Part shown: in pieces, positions 22,685 through 36,246 of the stretch | Numbering within the stretch: the stretch's first letter is position 1 | How the letters are laid out: each line of letters begins with the position of its first letter | DNA from: an uncultured Cellvibrionales bacterium | Lineage (GTDB): Bacteria; Pseudomonadota; Gammaproteobacteria; Pseudomonadales; GM7GCV1 | DNA length: 64,000 nucleotides | Assembly (NCBI GenBank): GCA_913063225.1 | Contig: CAJXYP010000003.1 | Coordinates: 62,001 to 126,000, forward strand | Direction: 5' to 3' | The notes under the pieces: model-generated | The model's database searches: none | Told to the model about the DNA's origin: nothing | What the model saw: the letters and a program-made list of their open reading frames with translations, nothing else | Translations under genes and position numbers: made by a program

Positions 22685-24217
22685 CTATTGCATGCGCAGC
22701 AACAGAATTCCGCCTTTATTGAAGAGAATTTCATCAGCCTGCTGCAAATCTATCCTACCGACCCGAGTAAATACCAGATCTCCAGATTTAGGTTCATCCT
22801 CAGTGGTAATTCGCTTGCTATAAGTCGTAAAACTAGGCATATCTGTTCGCCACATTATTACCGGTTCATCCATAGACCTTGCGAGCATTGCAGCTTCTCG
22901 AACCGGGGTTTGCTGAATCTGCGCAGCAGCTGGCAGTATAGCTAAGCCTACTAGTAACAGATGAACCAGACCCGTTCCAAGAATCGCTGATAAGTGACTT
23001 TTTGCTCGAAGTACAATGGCAATTATAGCGAGTATTCCAGCCACCAAAATTATCCAATAGCTAAGGCTTAGTTGCGTTACGCCGTAGGAAATCATTTCAA
23101 AGACATATAGATCGTCAGGATCAATCAGTCCAGCAGCGACCAAGGGGAAAATGAGGAATAAAGCGGGTAGAACTAAGGCCGGCACTAAGGCAATCCGCAG
23201 TGGTACCTTATAGAGATACTGAGACATAAGAAGAAATAGAGGTGTAGAACCGTACAAAACATAGTGCGGTAGTTGTGTGCTTGAAAAAGAAAACAAAACA
23301 AATACAAAACCAAACCAAGCCCAGCACCAAGTGGTAAGGCGATTCTTTCCCACCTGCCGAACGGACGCCAAACTGCGGACTAACCATGCTGCAAAAGGCA
23401 GAGTAACCAAGAGAATACCGGGGATGTAGTAAAAAATCGTACCGCCATGACTTTCCATGGTCTCTGTGAACCGGCCTAAGTTATGTGTAAGAAAAAAGCC
23501 ATCAATAAACAGCTGCCCTTGATCTAGATACTCCGCTATATACCAAGGCAAAGCGACAGCTCCCACAATTAGCCAACCCAAGGGTTTTACAGCAACTCTA
23601 GTCCAGGCCGAGCCATCTCGCATTAGCAAAGCAAACAGCGTGAGAGTTGCAAACGGCACCGCTGCGCCCACAGGTCCCTTTGTCAGCAGCCCGAGTCCGA
23701 TCCAGAGGTACGCTCGCATTCCTGCCTTTTTATCCTTTTCCACAGCCGCTCGATAACCGTCCATGCATGCAAGAGCAATCCACAGGTTCAGCAGCGCATC
23801 AGCCGTTGCTGCGCGTCCGATTACCGACACTCCAATCGCACTAACGAGGAATATAAAGGATGCTCGAGCCTCTATTTCGCCCAAACGAGGTTGCGCAAAA
23901 CGATATACAGATACGGCCCAAAAGCTTGCGGCAATCGCTGAAGGAAGACGGTAGAAAAACTCGTCCGTACCGAATAGGCCCGTGCTAACGGCTTGCAGCC
24001 AATATATGAGAATGGGTTTATCAAACCGTTGAGTGCCATTTAAATACGTGGTAATAAAATCCTGGCGTAACAACATCTCCATTGTCGCCGCTGAAAACGC
24101 ACCTTCGTCCAAATCAAATAGCGCCGGCCCCCATAGGTTTAAGAAAAACCCAATAGCAAGCATCAGGGCAATCCATGGCGTAAAACTTGATTGCGGGCTG
24201 AGAGAAGGTAGCTTCAT
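22685..24217 (-). CDS. ArnT/PMT-like glycosyltransferase family 39 membrane protein
   Basis: GPALFDLDEGAFSAATMEMLLRQDFITTYLNGTQRFDKPILIYWLQAVS; many TM segments. Confidence 0.85.
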   Translation of the reverse strand: MKLPSLSPQSSFTPWIALMLAIGFFLNLWGPALFDLDEGAFSAATMEMLLRQDFITTYLNGTQRFDKPILIYWLQAVSTGLFGTDEFFYRLPSAIAASFWAVSVYRFAQPRLGEIEARASFIFLVSAIGVSVIGRAATADALLNLWIALACMDGYRAAVEKDKKAGMRAYLWIGLGLLTKGPVGAAVPFATLTLFALLMRDGSAWTRVAVKPLGWLIVGAVALPWYIAEYLDQGQLFIDGFFLTHNLGRFTETMESHGGTIFYYIPGILLVTLPFAAWLVRSLASVRQVGKNRLTTWCWAWFGFVFVLFSFSSTQLPHYVLYGSTPLFLLMSQYLYKVPLRIALVPALVLPALFLIFPLVAAGLIDPDDLYVFEMISYGVTQLSLSYWIILVAGILAIIAIVLRAKSHLSAILGTGLVHLLLVGLAILPAAAQIQQTPVREAAMLARSMDEPVIMWRTDMPSFTTYSKRITTEDEPKSGDLVFTRVGRIDLQQADEILFNKGGILLLRMQ

Positions 24218-24235
24218 GTTCGTCGAACTATCCCT

Positions 24236-25207
24236 TTATGAATGGTTCGAATGCTCCTCGCGCACTACGTAATGCGTGGTATTGGAAGTTTCATAATAGG
24301 TTCGAGACATTAGCTCTGACAAAATTCCGGTGGTGAGGAACTGAAAAGCGGTAATAACCATAACCACGCCTATAAGCAAAGCTGGTCGAGTTCCAATATC
24401 GTGGCCCAGAATGAATTTATCAAACCCCAAATAAACCAGTATTACACTGCCGATAAATCCAACGACCAACCCGATGGTTCCAAAAAAATGGCCTGGACGT
24501 GCACGGTATTTCATAAAAAATAGCACGGAAAGCAGATCTAACACGACTCGGATAGAGCGAGAAATACCGTACTTTGATACTCCATGGATTCGCGCATGGT
24601 GTGTCACTGGCATTTCGCCAATTCGGCGCGCTGGCGCTACCGCTGCAACCCAGGCAGGAATAAATCGATGCATTTCACCGAGTAGCTTGACCTGTTTAAT
24701 TACTGAGGATCTGTAAACTTTCAAACTACAGCCATAGTCGTGAATTCGAACTCCAGTGATCCTACCGATCAGTCTATTCGCAACCCAAGACGGAATTTTT
24801 CGCATAAATAATTTATCTTTTCGATTCTCGCGCCACCCCACCAGCAAATCCAAATCGCGATCAATCAGCGCATCAACCATTCTGGGGATATCATGCGGAT
24901 CATTCTGTAAATCACCGTCCAGCGTCGCAATTAGCTCACCAGTAGCTGCGTCAATACCTGCCTGCATAGCCGCTGTTTGACCGAAGTTTCGTTGTAATTC
25001 GAGAACCCGTATTTCATAGTCATGATCAGAGCTTGATGCCAAAGCTGTAGCAACGGTATGGTCTGAGCTGCCATCATCTACCAATATCAATTCATAAGGC
25101 CCGCTGTAATCCACCATAGCCTCTTCAACTCGTTTTAGCAGTGGATTAATGTTGTCTTGTTCGTTGTATAGAGGGACTACTAAAGAAAGGCTTGGCTGTG
25201 TCGACAT
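24236..25207 (-). CDS. Glycosyltransferase family 2 (DPM1/ArnC-like polyprenyl-phosphate sugar transferase)
   Basis: SLVVPLYNEQDNINPLLKRVEEAM; LILVDDGSSDHT; GELIATLDGDLQNDPHDIPRM; C-terminal TM pair. Confidence 0.88.
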   Translation of the reverse strand: MSTQPSLSLVVPLYNEQDNINPLLKRVEEAMVDYSGPYELILVDDGSSDHTVATALASSSDHDYEIRVLELQRNFGQTAAMQAGIDAATGELIATLDGDLQNDPHDIPRMVDALIDRDLDLLVGWRENRKDKLFMRKIPSWVANRLIGRITGVRIHDYGCSLKVYRSSVIKQVKLLGEMHRFIPAWVAAVAPARRIGEMPVTHHARIHGVSKYGISRSIRVVLDLLSVLFFMKYRARPGHFFGTIGLVVGFIGSVILVYLGFDKFILGHDIGTRPALLIGVVMVITAFQFLTTGILSELMSRTYYETSNTTHYVVREEHSNHS

Positions 25208-25301
25208 CTCGGCTCGTTTTATGGTTATGTTGCGGCCTGCACTGTATCAAAAACCCCTCCCCCTGTACCATTCGTGGAGTCAAAAACACAATCATATTTT
25301 A

Positions 25302-26228
25302 ATGATGGATTCTTCGGCTAAATCACGTACTTATATCACCCTCAGCTTCGCCGCAGTGATTGCCTATGCCGCTGTAATCGAGTGGGCCTGGGGTTGGGAT
25401 AGTATTGTCGCTCAATGGACAAATTGGTCGCCTGCAGCAACGGCTTTTGCCTTGATATTAATGTTTTGCACCTACGCTATTAGAGCCTATCGAATAAGAG
25501 ATTATTTTCGAAGCCATGGACAAGTTAATTTTTCTGAGTCTTTTCGCATTACCCTAATGCACAATCTGGCTAATAACTTACTTCCAATGCGCTCTGGCGA
25601 AGCAAGCTTTCCCTTGATGATGCGCAGCAGTTTTGGACTATCTCTATCCATGACCACTGGTACGCTTCTATTTTTCCGTGTTCTTGATCTATTTACCCTG
25701 CTGGCGCTCGGCAGCATTGCTTGGATACTGGGCTTAGACACATCGCCCGTCTGGTTAATGCTCTGGGCTCTGTTCCTCTGTAGCCCTATTTTACTTCTGC
25801 CCATGCGGTCTGTTGTATCAAGTCAGATACTAACGAGGCTGCCACGGAAATTTGAGGAGCTAGGCAATAGCATACTGTCAGGCATGCCGGATAACCTTCC
25901 GGCATTGGTGCGGACCCTGATTCTAACCTGGCTTAATTGGGGTCTTAAACTGGCAGTATTTGCTTGGATATTAATTAGCTTTGCGGATTTGAATGTAGTT
26001 CAGGCAATTACCGGGGCTACCGGTGGAGAATTGAGTTCTGTTTTACCTCTGCACGCGCCCGGTGGCGTTGGGACTTATGAAGCAGGAGTGGTAGCGGGAG
26101 CGGTTTTCTCTGGGGCAGATTTAGACTCTTCTGTTTTGGCTGCGGTAAATCTGCATCTGCTTATAATTTTGGGAACATTAATCGGAGGTTTCATCGCGCC
26201 ACTGATAGGTTCAGCTTCACCCGAATAA
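25302..26228 (+). CDS. Lysylphosphatidylglycerol synthase TM region / UPF0104-like flippase-type membrane protein
   Basis: Start at internal ATG 25302 (MMDSSAKSRTYITL...); NLANNLLPMRSGEASFPLMMR and LPLHAPGGVGTYEAGVVAG resemble the LPG_synthase_TM family. Confidence 0.7.
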   Translation: MMDSSAKSRTYITLSFAAVIAYAAVIEWAWGWDSIVAQWTNWSPAATAFALILMFCTYAIRAYRIRDYFRSHGQVNFSESFRITLMHNLANNLLPMRSGEASFPLMMRSSFGLSLSMTTGTLLFFRVLDLFTLLALGSIAWILGLDTSPVWLMLWALFLCSPILLLPMRSVVSSQILTRLPRKFEELGNSILSGMPDNLPALVRTLILTWLNWGLKLAVFAWILISFADLNVVQAITGATGGELSSVLPLHAPGGVGTYEAGVVAGAVFSGADLDSSVLAAVNLHLLIILGTLIGGFIAPLIGSASPE

Positions 26229-26294
26229 CTAGGTAAATCCGCGCGCCTTGACCGACTACTTACTGATCAAGGCTACGCTAGAGCTTCGCCCTTC

Positions 26295-27584
<1,290 letters not shown>

Positions 27585-27600
27585 TTATGCTCCGTAAAAA

Positions 27601-28467
<867 letters not shown>

Positions 28468-28470
28468 TTA

Positions 28471-30225
<1,755 letters not shown>

Positions 30226-30323
30226 TCACGAGATGGGACGTAATCTTAGCACTAGGCTCCATCTCAAACAATTTAAAAATAGAATGAAATATGAAACATG
30301 TAGTCTGCAATAACAAAACATCA

Positions 30324-30341
30324 CAAGGTAGTTTGACCTTG
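30324..30341. promoter_or_regulatory. Inverted repeat upstream of HiPIP gene overlapping a possible -35
   Basis: CAAGGT-agtttg-ACCTTG perfect 6-bp arms; TTGACC lies inside; weak -10 (TATCTT) follows. Confidence 0.45.
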
Positions 30342-30413
30342 ATTACCTATTAGATATCTTTGAGACTGGTATATTATTGATCTATATACTTGCCCAAAAG
30401 ACAGAGGTTTTCG

Positions 30414-30758
30414 ATGAAAAAAAATAACTCCATTAGTCGACGAAGGTTCATAGCAGGAACGCTAATAATTTCCATACTGGATATTAGTCGCCCGCTGCTG
30501 GCGCAAACCCTCCCTAAGGTTGCAGAAACTGATCCAACTGCAGCGGCATTGGGCTATAAGCACAACGTCGCAGACATCGACTCGATGATGTTTCCTGGCC
30601 GTGAAACAGCAGCCGATGGAGACACCCATTTTTGCAATACCTGTATTTTGTACACTGAAGAATCGGCGGGCAGTGACTGGGGTGCCTGTGCTTTATTCCC
30701 CGGAAAATCCGTAGCTGCCGAAGGATGGTGCAACGTTTGGTCCGCTAAACCAGCATAG
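30414..30758 (+). CDS. High-potential iron-sulfur protein (HiPIP), Tat-exported
   Basis: SRRRFIAGT Tat-like signal; CNTCILYTEESAGSDWGACALFPGKSVAAEGWCNVW four-Cys HiPIP pattern. Start could also be 30390. Confidence 0.87.
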   Translation: MKKNNSISRRRFIAGTLIISILDISRPLLAQTLPKVAETDPTAAALGYKHNVADIDSMMFPGRETAADGDTHFCNTCILYTEESAGSDWGACALFPGKSVAAEGWCNVWSAKPA

Positions 30759-30789
30759 CTAGAACTGGGTAGATCTGGAGCAACGCTAT

Positions 30790-32070
30790 TTAGCGAATTC
30801 TCCAGATTATCTTTGGCAGACTGATTTCTTCACTACAGCTAAATACGTCGGCAACCGCAATCAATTCTCCGTCTTTCCAGATTAGGGGAGTCCTGTCTCG
30901 TAGCCAAGGGACAAGGCCATACTCTTGCATCAGCTTTTTAAGGGACTGAGACTTATCTCTCCCCAGGGGTCTGCATCGTTCTCCACCTACTCTAAAACTT
31001 AGGGATAGAGTCTCACCTGAGTAGTTATCGAGAGGCATCACCTCACAACAGCCCTCCACAACTATTGATTCTTTGCCGCTCCACTCCAGTTTAATATCTG
31101 CCGCTCTAAGCTCGGTAACCTCCGACATTAAGTAAAGTCGCCCGGCATAGCGGCGCAACTCGCTATCACCAGCCTTCAATAAGGGTTTGGCGTCTTCAGC
31201 CGCATCTATAACTGCGGCAGCCCTAGCTCGATAGTTAGAATCAAAGCCATTTAGGCCAAGATCGGCTAGCGCTCTTTCTAATAGCAAAGCCTGCGCAGCT
31301 TCGCCCAAGGCCTGATAAGCCAAGATCTCAAAACTACTGCCGTAGCCTTCTTCACGCCAATTACAACCTCCAAGTAAAATAAGCCCGTACTCGTCCAACA
31401 AATTCGACGCACTGCGCAGATTTGAAGCCGCCCGTAATAGAGATAATCTGACTGCTGGCCAGCGCTCAAGAATAGTTGGCAGTACATTTTGGCGAATGAA
31501 ATTTCGGTCATAGCTGATATCCAAATTAGAAGGATCTTCAACCCATTCAATCTGTGCCTCTTCTGCCAACTGCTTTAACTCTTGTTTAGTTCGAGATAAT
31601 AAAGGCCGAAGCAATAGTCCCAACCCTTCAGTACGCTCTTGCGGAATAGCAGAAAGCCCGCGAACTCCAGCTCCTCGGAATAGCCTATATAATAGTGTTT
31701 CAGCTTGGTCATCGGCGTGATGCCCCAACAACAACAGGTCGCCGACCACAATATTCTCTCGAAAGAATTTGTATCGAAGTTGGCGGGCCTCCTCTTCAAC
31801 GCCCTGCCCTTGATTTGCAATCTCGAGTATTGCGTGGCGAAATTCTACATCAAGGGACTCACAGATCTGCCTGCACTTTTCTTGCCAGGTTTTTGATTCG
31901 ATCTGGAGATTATGATTTAGGTGCAAGGCACCAACCTTGGCAGGCCCCATCATTTTAATAGCTGCATGCAACAGTATTGTGGAATCCAATCCTCCGCTGT
32001 AAGCAACCCACACTTTATTGGCAGCACGTAGCTGAGGTTCAATGTCCTCAAGTAAGTATTCCAATCTCAT
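30790..32070 (-). CDS. tilS: tRNA(Ile)-lysidine synthetase
   Basis: VWVAYSGGLDSTILLH; LGHHADDQAETLLYRLFRGAGVRGLSAI. Confidence 0.95.
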   Translation of the reverse strand: MRLEYLLEDIEPQLRAANKVWVAYSGGLDSTILLHAAIKMMGPAKVGALHLNHNLQIESKTWQEKCRQICESLDVEFRHAILEIANQGQGVEEEARQLRYKFFRENIVVGDLLLLGHHADDQAETLLYRLFRGAGVRGLSAIPQERTEGLGLLLRPLLSRTKQELKQLAEEAQIEWVEDPSNLDISYDRNFIRQNVLPTILERWPAVRLSLLRAASNLRSASNLLDEYGLILLGGCNWREEGYGSSFEILAYQALGEAAQALLLERALADLGLNGFDSNYRARAAAVIDAAEDAKPLLKAGDSELRRYAGRLYLMSEVTELRAADIKLEWSGKESIVVEGCCEVMPLDNYSGETLSLSFRVGGERCRPLGRDKSQSLKKLMQEYGLVPWLRDRTPLIWKDGELIAVADVFSCSEEISLPKIIWRIR

Positions 32071-32094
32071 GGCCCTAGTGTGCTCATGGAGACC

Positions 32095-35000
32095 TTAGGC
32101 CTCCAGAGCGACAGACTCAGATCCGAAGTTGTGTCTAAGCTCATAAAGCAGCTCATCACGAGGTTCCACCTTCCACTCCTCACCCAGCTCAAACTCTCCC
32201 TCTGAGCCCTCCTGGATTAATTTAACTCGCACCGCGCAGCTCCCGCCCCGAAAGTCTTCAAGGCATTCGCGTAGTGAATTAATCGAGCGATCATTTAACT
32301 CATTGTGCCCGATATCGACTCTTAATCGATTAAATTTCAGGCTGCGCAATTCCAATAAGGGCATAAGTTGTTCTGCCCGGATGCGCAACCCACCAGAATA
32401 GTCATCCTGCTGTACAGTTCCCTCAACAGCTATAACCGTATCCATTATTAGGGACGGCTCAACACTGGCAAATAGATCTGAAAACAAGGTTACTTCAACT
32501 CGAGCACTTCGGTCATCAAGCGTTAGGATGCAAAGTTGATCTCCCCTCTTTGTTTTAATCACTCGTCTATCGACCAGTAATCCACCTAACCACTGCAGCT
32601 TTTTTTCAGGCCGTAAATCGCACAAGCGTTTTCCAATTAGGAGTTTCAATTCATCTGCATAAGCTTCAACTGGATGTCCCGTCAGGTAAAGACCAAGCGT
32701 TTCTTTTTCTTTTTGTAGGCGCTCTTTCATCGTCCATGCACGAACAACAGTTTTTGCATTGGTATCTTTTTCTGGTGCTTCAGCAACCTGAATTTCACCG
32801 AACATATCAACCATGCCGGAAGCTTGGTTATTGTTGACCTGTTCAGCTATCTGCATTGCTTCATCAAGCTGACTTTCAAGCACAGCTCGACATCTATCTG
32901 GATCGTCCGGGAATTGGCTGAGCCTATCCATTGCTCCAGCCCGCAGTAATGCATCGGCTCCACGTCTATTTAACTTGCGCTGATCAACGCGTCCGAAGAA
33001 ATCGTAGATAGCCGAATAGGGCCCTTGCAGTTGACGACTATCAATAATGCTTTGGATAGCGTTTTCACCCAACCCCTTAATTGCGCCTAGCCCATATACA
33101 ACCTGCGCTTGATCATTCACCGAAAACTGGAACTCACCGGTATTTACATCCGGTGGAGTGACATCTAAACCAAGACGCTCACACTCATCAATAAAACCAA
33201 CAATCTTGTCGGTATGTTGCATATCAGCCGACATAACCGCGGCCATAAACTCTGCTGGATAATGCGCTTTTAACCAGGCTGTCTGATAGGCAACCAATGC
33301 ATAGGCTGCTGAGTGAGACTTGTTAAATCCGTAACCGGCAAACTTCTCCATCAAATCAAATATATTACTGGACAGTTCCTCTGAGATATCGCGACTCTTC
33401 GCCCCAGCCATAAACATTTCGCGCTGTTTGGCCATCTCTTCCGGCTTCTTTTTGCCCATTGCGCGACGCAGTAAATCTGCATCACCCAAACTATAGCCAG
33501 CCAAGACCTGAGCGATTTGCATCACCTGTTCTTGATATAGAATAATTCCGTATGTTGGCTCAAGCACTGGTTGTAGGTCTTCATGCTGATAGGTTGGATG
33601 TGGATAAGCAATCTTCTCCCTACCGTGTTTTCGATTAATAAAATCGTCGACCATGCCCGACTGTAAGGGCCCGGGCCTAAACAGCGCTACTAGCGCAACG
33701 ATATCTTCAAAGCTTGAAGGCAATTGACGCTTGATGAGGTCTTTCATGCCTCGAGATTCAAGCTGGAATACCGCTGTTGTTTCAGCTCGTTGCAAAGACT
33801 CAAAGGTTTTCTGATCGTCGAGAGGGATTCTGTCGATCTCGATATCGGCAAGACCTTCGGATTTTCGCTTTTGATTTGCGATCGCAACGGCCCAGTCGAT
33901 AATTGTTAGGGTTTTGAGGCCTAAGAAATCGAATTTGACCAAGCCTACGCTTTCGACATCGTCTTTATCGTATTGGGTAACTAATCCACCGCCCTGATCA
34001 TCACAGTAAAGCGGAGAAAAGTCTGTCAACTTGGTAGGGGCAATAACAACGCCACCCGCATGCTTTCCACAATTTTTTGCTATCCCTTCAAGCTGAATCG
34101 CCATATCCCAGACTTCTTGTGCCTCGGAATCGTTTTCCAAAAACTCTCTTAATTGTTTTTCTTGCTCTAGCGCCAAAGAGAGCGTCATTCCCACTTCAAA
34201 TGGAATCATCTTCGAAAGACGATCCGCCAAGCCATAAGGCTTGCCCTGAACCCTGGCTACATCTTTCACCACAGCTTTAGCTGCCATGGTTCCGAAGGTA
34301 ACAATTTGAGAAACGGCGTCGCGCCCATAGCGTTCGGCAACGTAATCAATTACCCGATCCCGGCCTTCCATACAAAAATCAATATCGAAATCCGGCAAAG
34401 AAACCCGTTCGGGATTCAAAAAACGCTCAAACAGAAGATCGTAGTTAATAGGATCCAGGTCAGTAATCCTCAGCGCATAAGCCACCAAAGATCCAGCACC
34501 AGACCCACGCCCTGGCCCTACGGGAATCTTGTTGTCCTTAGCCCAGCGGATAAAGTCCATCACAATCAAAAAATAGCCGGGAAATCCCATCTGAATAATA
34601 ATATTTAGCTCTTCTTCCAGCCTATCCCAGTAAACCTTTAGACTAGCGTCCTGTTCAGAAAAATCGGGGAATAAAACCTTAAGACGTCCGCTTAAACCTT
34701 CTCGAGAAGTTAAACGCAAATAATCATCTTCTGAAGAATTATCAGGAATCGGATAGGCCGGCAAATAAGATTTACCAAGCTCCAAACTGAAATTACAGCG
34801 CTTAGCAATTTCGACCGTATTTTCTAAAGCCTCCGGCAGATCTGAGAATATCTCAGTCATTTCCTCGGCAGTGCGCAGGTATTGTTGTTCTGAATAACGC
34901 TGTAATTTACGTGGATCAGCCAAGGCAAATCCGTCGTGAATACAAGCTCTTGTCTCATGTGCCTCAAAATCCTCTGTTTTGACAAACCTCACGTCGTTAG

Positions 35001-35619
35001 TAGCCACCAGTGGCAACCCCACTGCAGACGCAAGTTCAACTGCTTGATGTAAATGTTCTTCATCACCAGAGCGACCAGTTCTTTGCACTTCAATATAGAA
35101 TCTATCGGCAAAGGTCTGAGCCCACCATTGCGCGCAACTTTTTGCTTCTTCAATTTTAGACTTGATAAGCATCTGGCCAAGTTCACCACGACTGGACCCG
35201 GACAAACAGATTAGTCCTGAATTTAGCTCTTCCAACCATTCGCGTTTAACCCTAGGTTCTCCCCTGACCTGCCCAACTACGTAGCTTCGGGATATAATTT
35301 CTATAAGGTTTTTGTACCCCTGTTGGTTCGCAACTAAAAGTGTGAACTCATTTAACGGATCGGCATCTTCAGATTGAATAATTAGGTCACAGCCAAAGAT
35401 CGGCTTAATTCCCTGAGCTACCGCCGCTCGGTAAAATTTTACGGCAGCAAAAAGGTTATTGTGATCTGTTAGTGCAAAAGCTGGCATCTGCATTTCTGCG
35501 AGGCGAGCCATAGTTGGTTTTATCCGAAGAATACCGTCCCGCAGTGAATATTCTGAATGCGCTCGTAAATGAACGAAATTCTGGGAAAGTTTTTCGGTGG
35601 TATTTGAATCTAATTCCAT
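32095..35619 (-). CDS. dnaE: DNA polymerase III subunit alpha
   Basis: 1174 aa; PHP domain FVHLRAHSEYSLRDGI; PVGPGRGSGAGSLVAYALRITDLDPI; PDFDIDFCMEGRDRVIDYV. Confidence 0.98.
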   Translation of the reverse strand: MELDSNTTEKLSQNFVHLRAHSEYSLRDGILRIKPTMARLAEMQMPAFALTDHNNLFAAVKFYRAAVAQGIKPIFGCDLIIQSEDADPLNEFTLLVANQQGYKNLIEIISRSYVVGQVRGEPRVKREWLEELNSGLICLSGSSRGELGQMLIKSKIEEAKSCAQWWAQTFADRFYIEVQRTGRSGDEEHLHQAVELASAVGLPLVATNDVRFVKTEDFEAHETRACIHDGFALADPRKLQRYSEQQYLRTAEEMTEIFSDLPEALENTVEIAKRCNFSLELGKSYLPAYPIPDNSSEDDYLRLTSREGLSGRLKVLFPDFSEQDASLKVYWDRLEEELNIIIQMGFPGYFLIVMDFIRWAKDNKIPVGPGRGSGAGSLVAYALRITDLDPINYDLLFERFLNPERVSLPDFDIDFCMEGRDRVIDYVAERYGRDAVSQIVTFGTMAAKAVVKDVARVQGKPYGLADRLSKMIPFEVGMTLSLALEQEKQLREFLENDSEAQEVWDMAIQLEGIAKNCGKHAGGVVIAPTKLTDFSPLYCDDQGGGLVTQYDKDDVESVGLVKFDFLGLKTLTIIDWAVAIANQKRKSEGLADIEIDRIPLDDQKTFESLQRAETTAVFQLESRGMKDLIKRQLPSSFEDIVALVALFRPGPLQSGMVDDFINRKHGREKIAYPHPTYQHEDLQPVLEPTYGIILYQEQVMQIAQVLAGYSLGDADLLRRAMGKKKPEEMAKQREMFMAGAKSRDISEELSSNIFDLMEKFAGYGFNKSHSAAYALVAYQTAWLKAHYPAEFMAAVMSADMQHTDKIVGFIDECERLGLDVTPPDVNTGEFQFSVNDQAQVVYGLGAIKGLGENAIQSIIDSRQLQGPYSAIYDFFGRVDQRKLNRRGADALLRAGAMDRLSQFPDDPDRCRAVLESQLDEAMQIAEQVNNNQASGMVDMFGEIQVAEAPEKDTNAKTVVRAWTMKERLQKEKETLGLYLTGHPVEAYADELKLLIGKRLCDLRPEKKLQWLGGLLVDRRVIKTKRGDQLCILTLDDRSARVEVTLFSDLFASVEPSLIMDTVIAVEGTVQQDDYSGGLRIRAEQLMPLLELRSLKFNRLRVDIGHNELNDRSINSLRECLEDFRGGSCAVRVKLIQEGSEGEFELGEEWKVEPRDELLYELRHNFGSESVALEA

Positions 35620-35631
35620 GGTCTCAAATAT

Positions 35632-36246
35632 TTAGCTATTAAACAGATCAGCCTGCTGCACAGGGCGATAACTTTGTCGATGAATTCTACAGGAGCCAAA
35701 CTCTCTCAGCATTTCAATATGCGGTTTAGTTGGATAGCCCTTGTGTTTATCGAACCCGTATTTTGGATATATTTCATGCATCTCTTGCATATGCCTATCC
35801 CTTGCCACCTTCGCCAATATGGACGCTGCAGAAATTTCCGCAACACGGGAATCGCCTTTTACTAAGGCGACGGAGGCGAAGTTCCAATTGGGCAATCGAT
35901 TTCCGTCAACCGCGACAAATTCTGGAGTGGGGTCCAGCGCCTCTACCGCTCGCTGCATCGCGAGCATAGAAGCCTGCAGTACGTTAATTCGATCGACTTC
36001 TTCTACACTCGCAATGCTTATATTCCATGCCAATGCTCCTTCGCAAATCTCAACAAACAGGGCCTCTCGACGCTTAGCGCTGAGCTTCTTTGAATCATCG
36101 AGGCCTTGAATGGGCTTATTCGGGTCTAATATCACTGCTGCTGCGTAAAGATCGCCTGCCAGGGGGCCGCGCCCTGCCTCATCTGTTCCGGCTAGCAAAC
36201 TTCCCCCATAGAGGATTTCAGGGTCTCGAAAGAAATTATTAGCCAT
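35632..36246 (-). CDS. rnhB: Ribonuclease HII
   Basis: LLAGTDEAGRGPLAGDLYAAAVIL; SAASILAKVARD. Confidence 0.97.
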   Translation of the reverse strand: MANNFFRDPEILYGGSLLAGTDEAGRGPLAGDLYAAAVILDPNKPIQGLDDSKKLSAKRREALFVEICEGALAWNISIASVEEVDRINVLQASMLAMQRAVEALDPTPEFVAVDGNRLPNWNFASVALVKGDSRVAEISAASILAKVARDRHMQEMHEIYPKYGFDKHKGYPTKPHIEMLREFGSCRIHRQSYRPVQQADLFNS

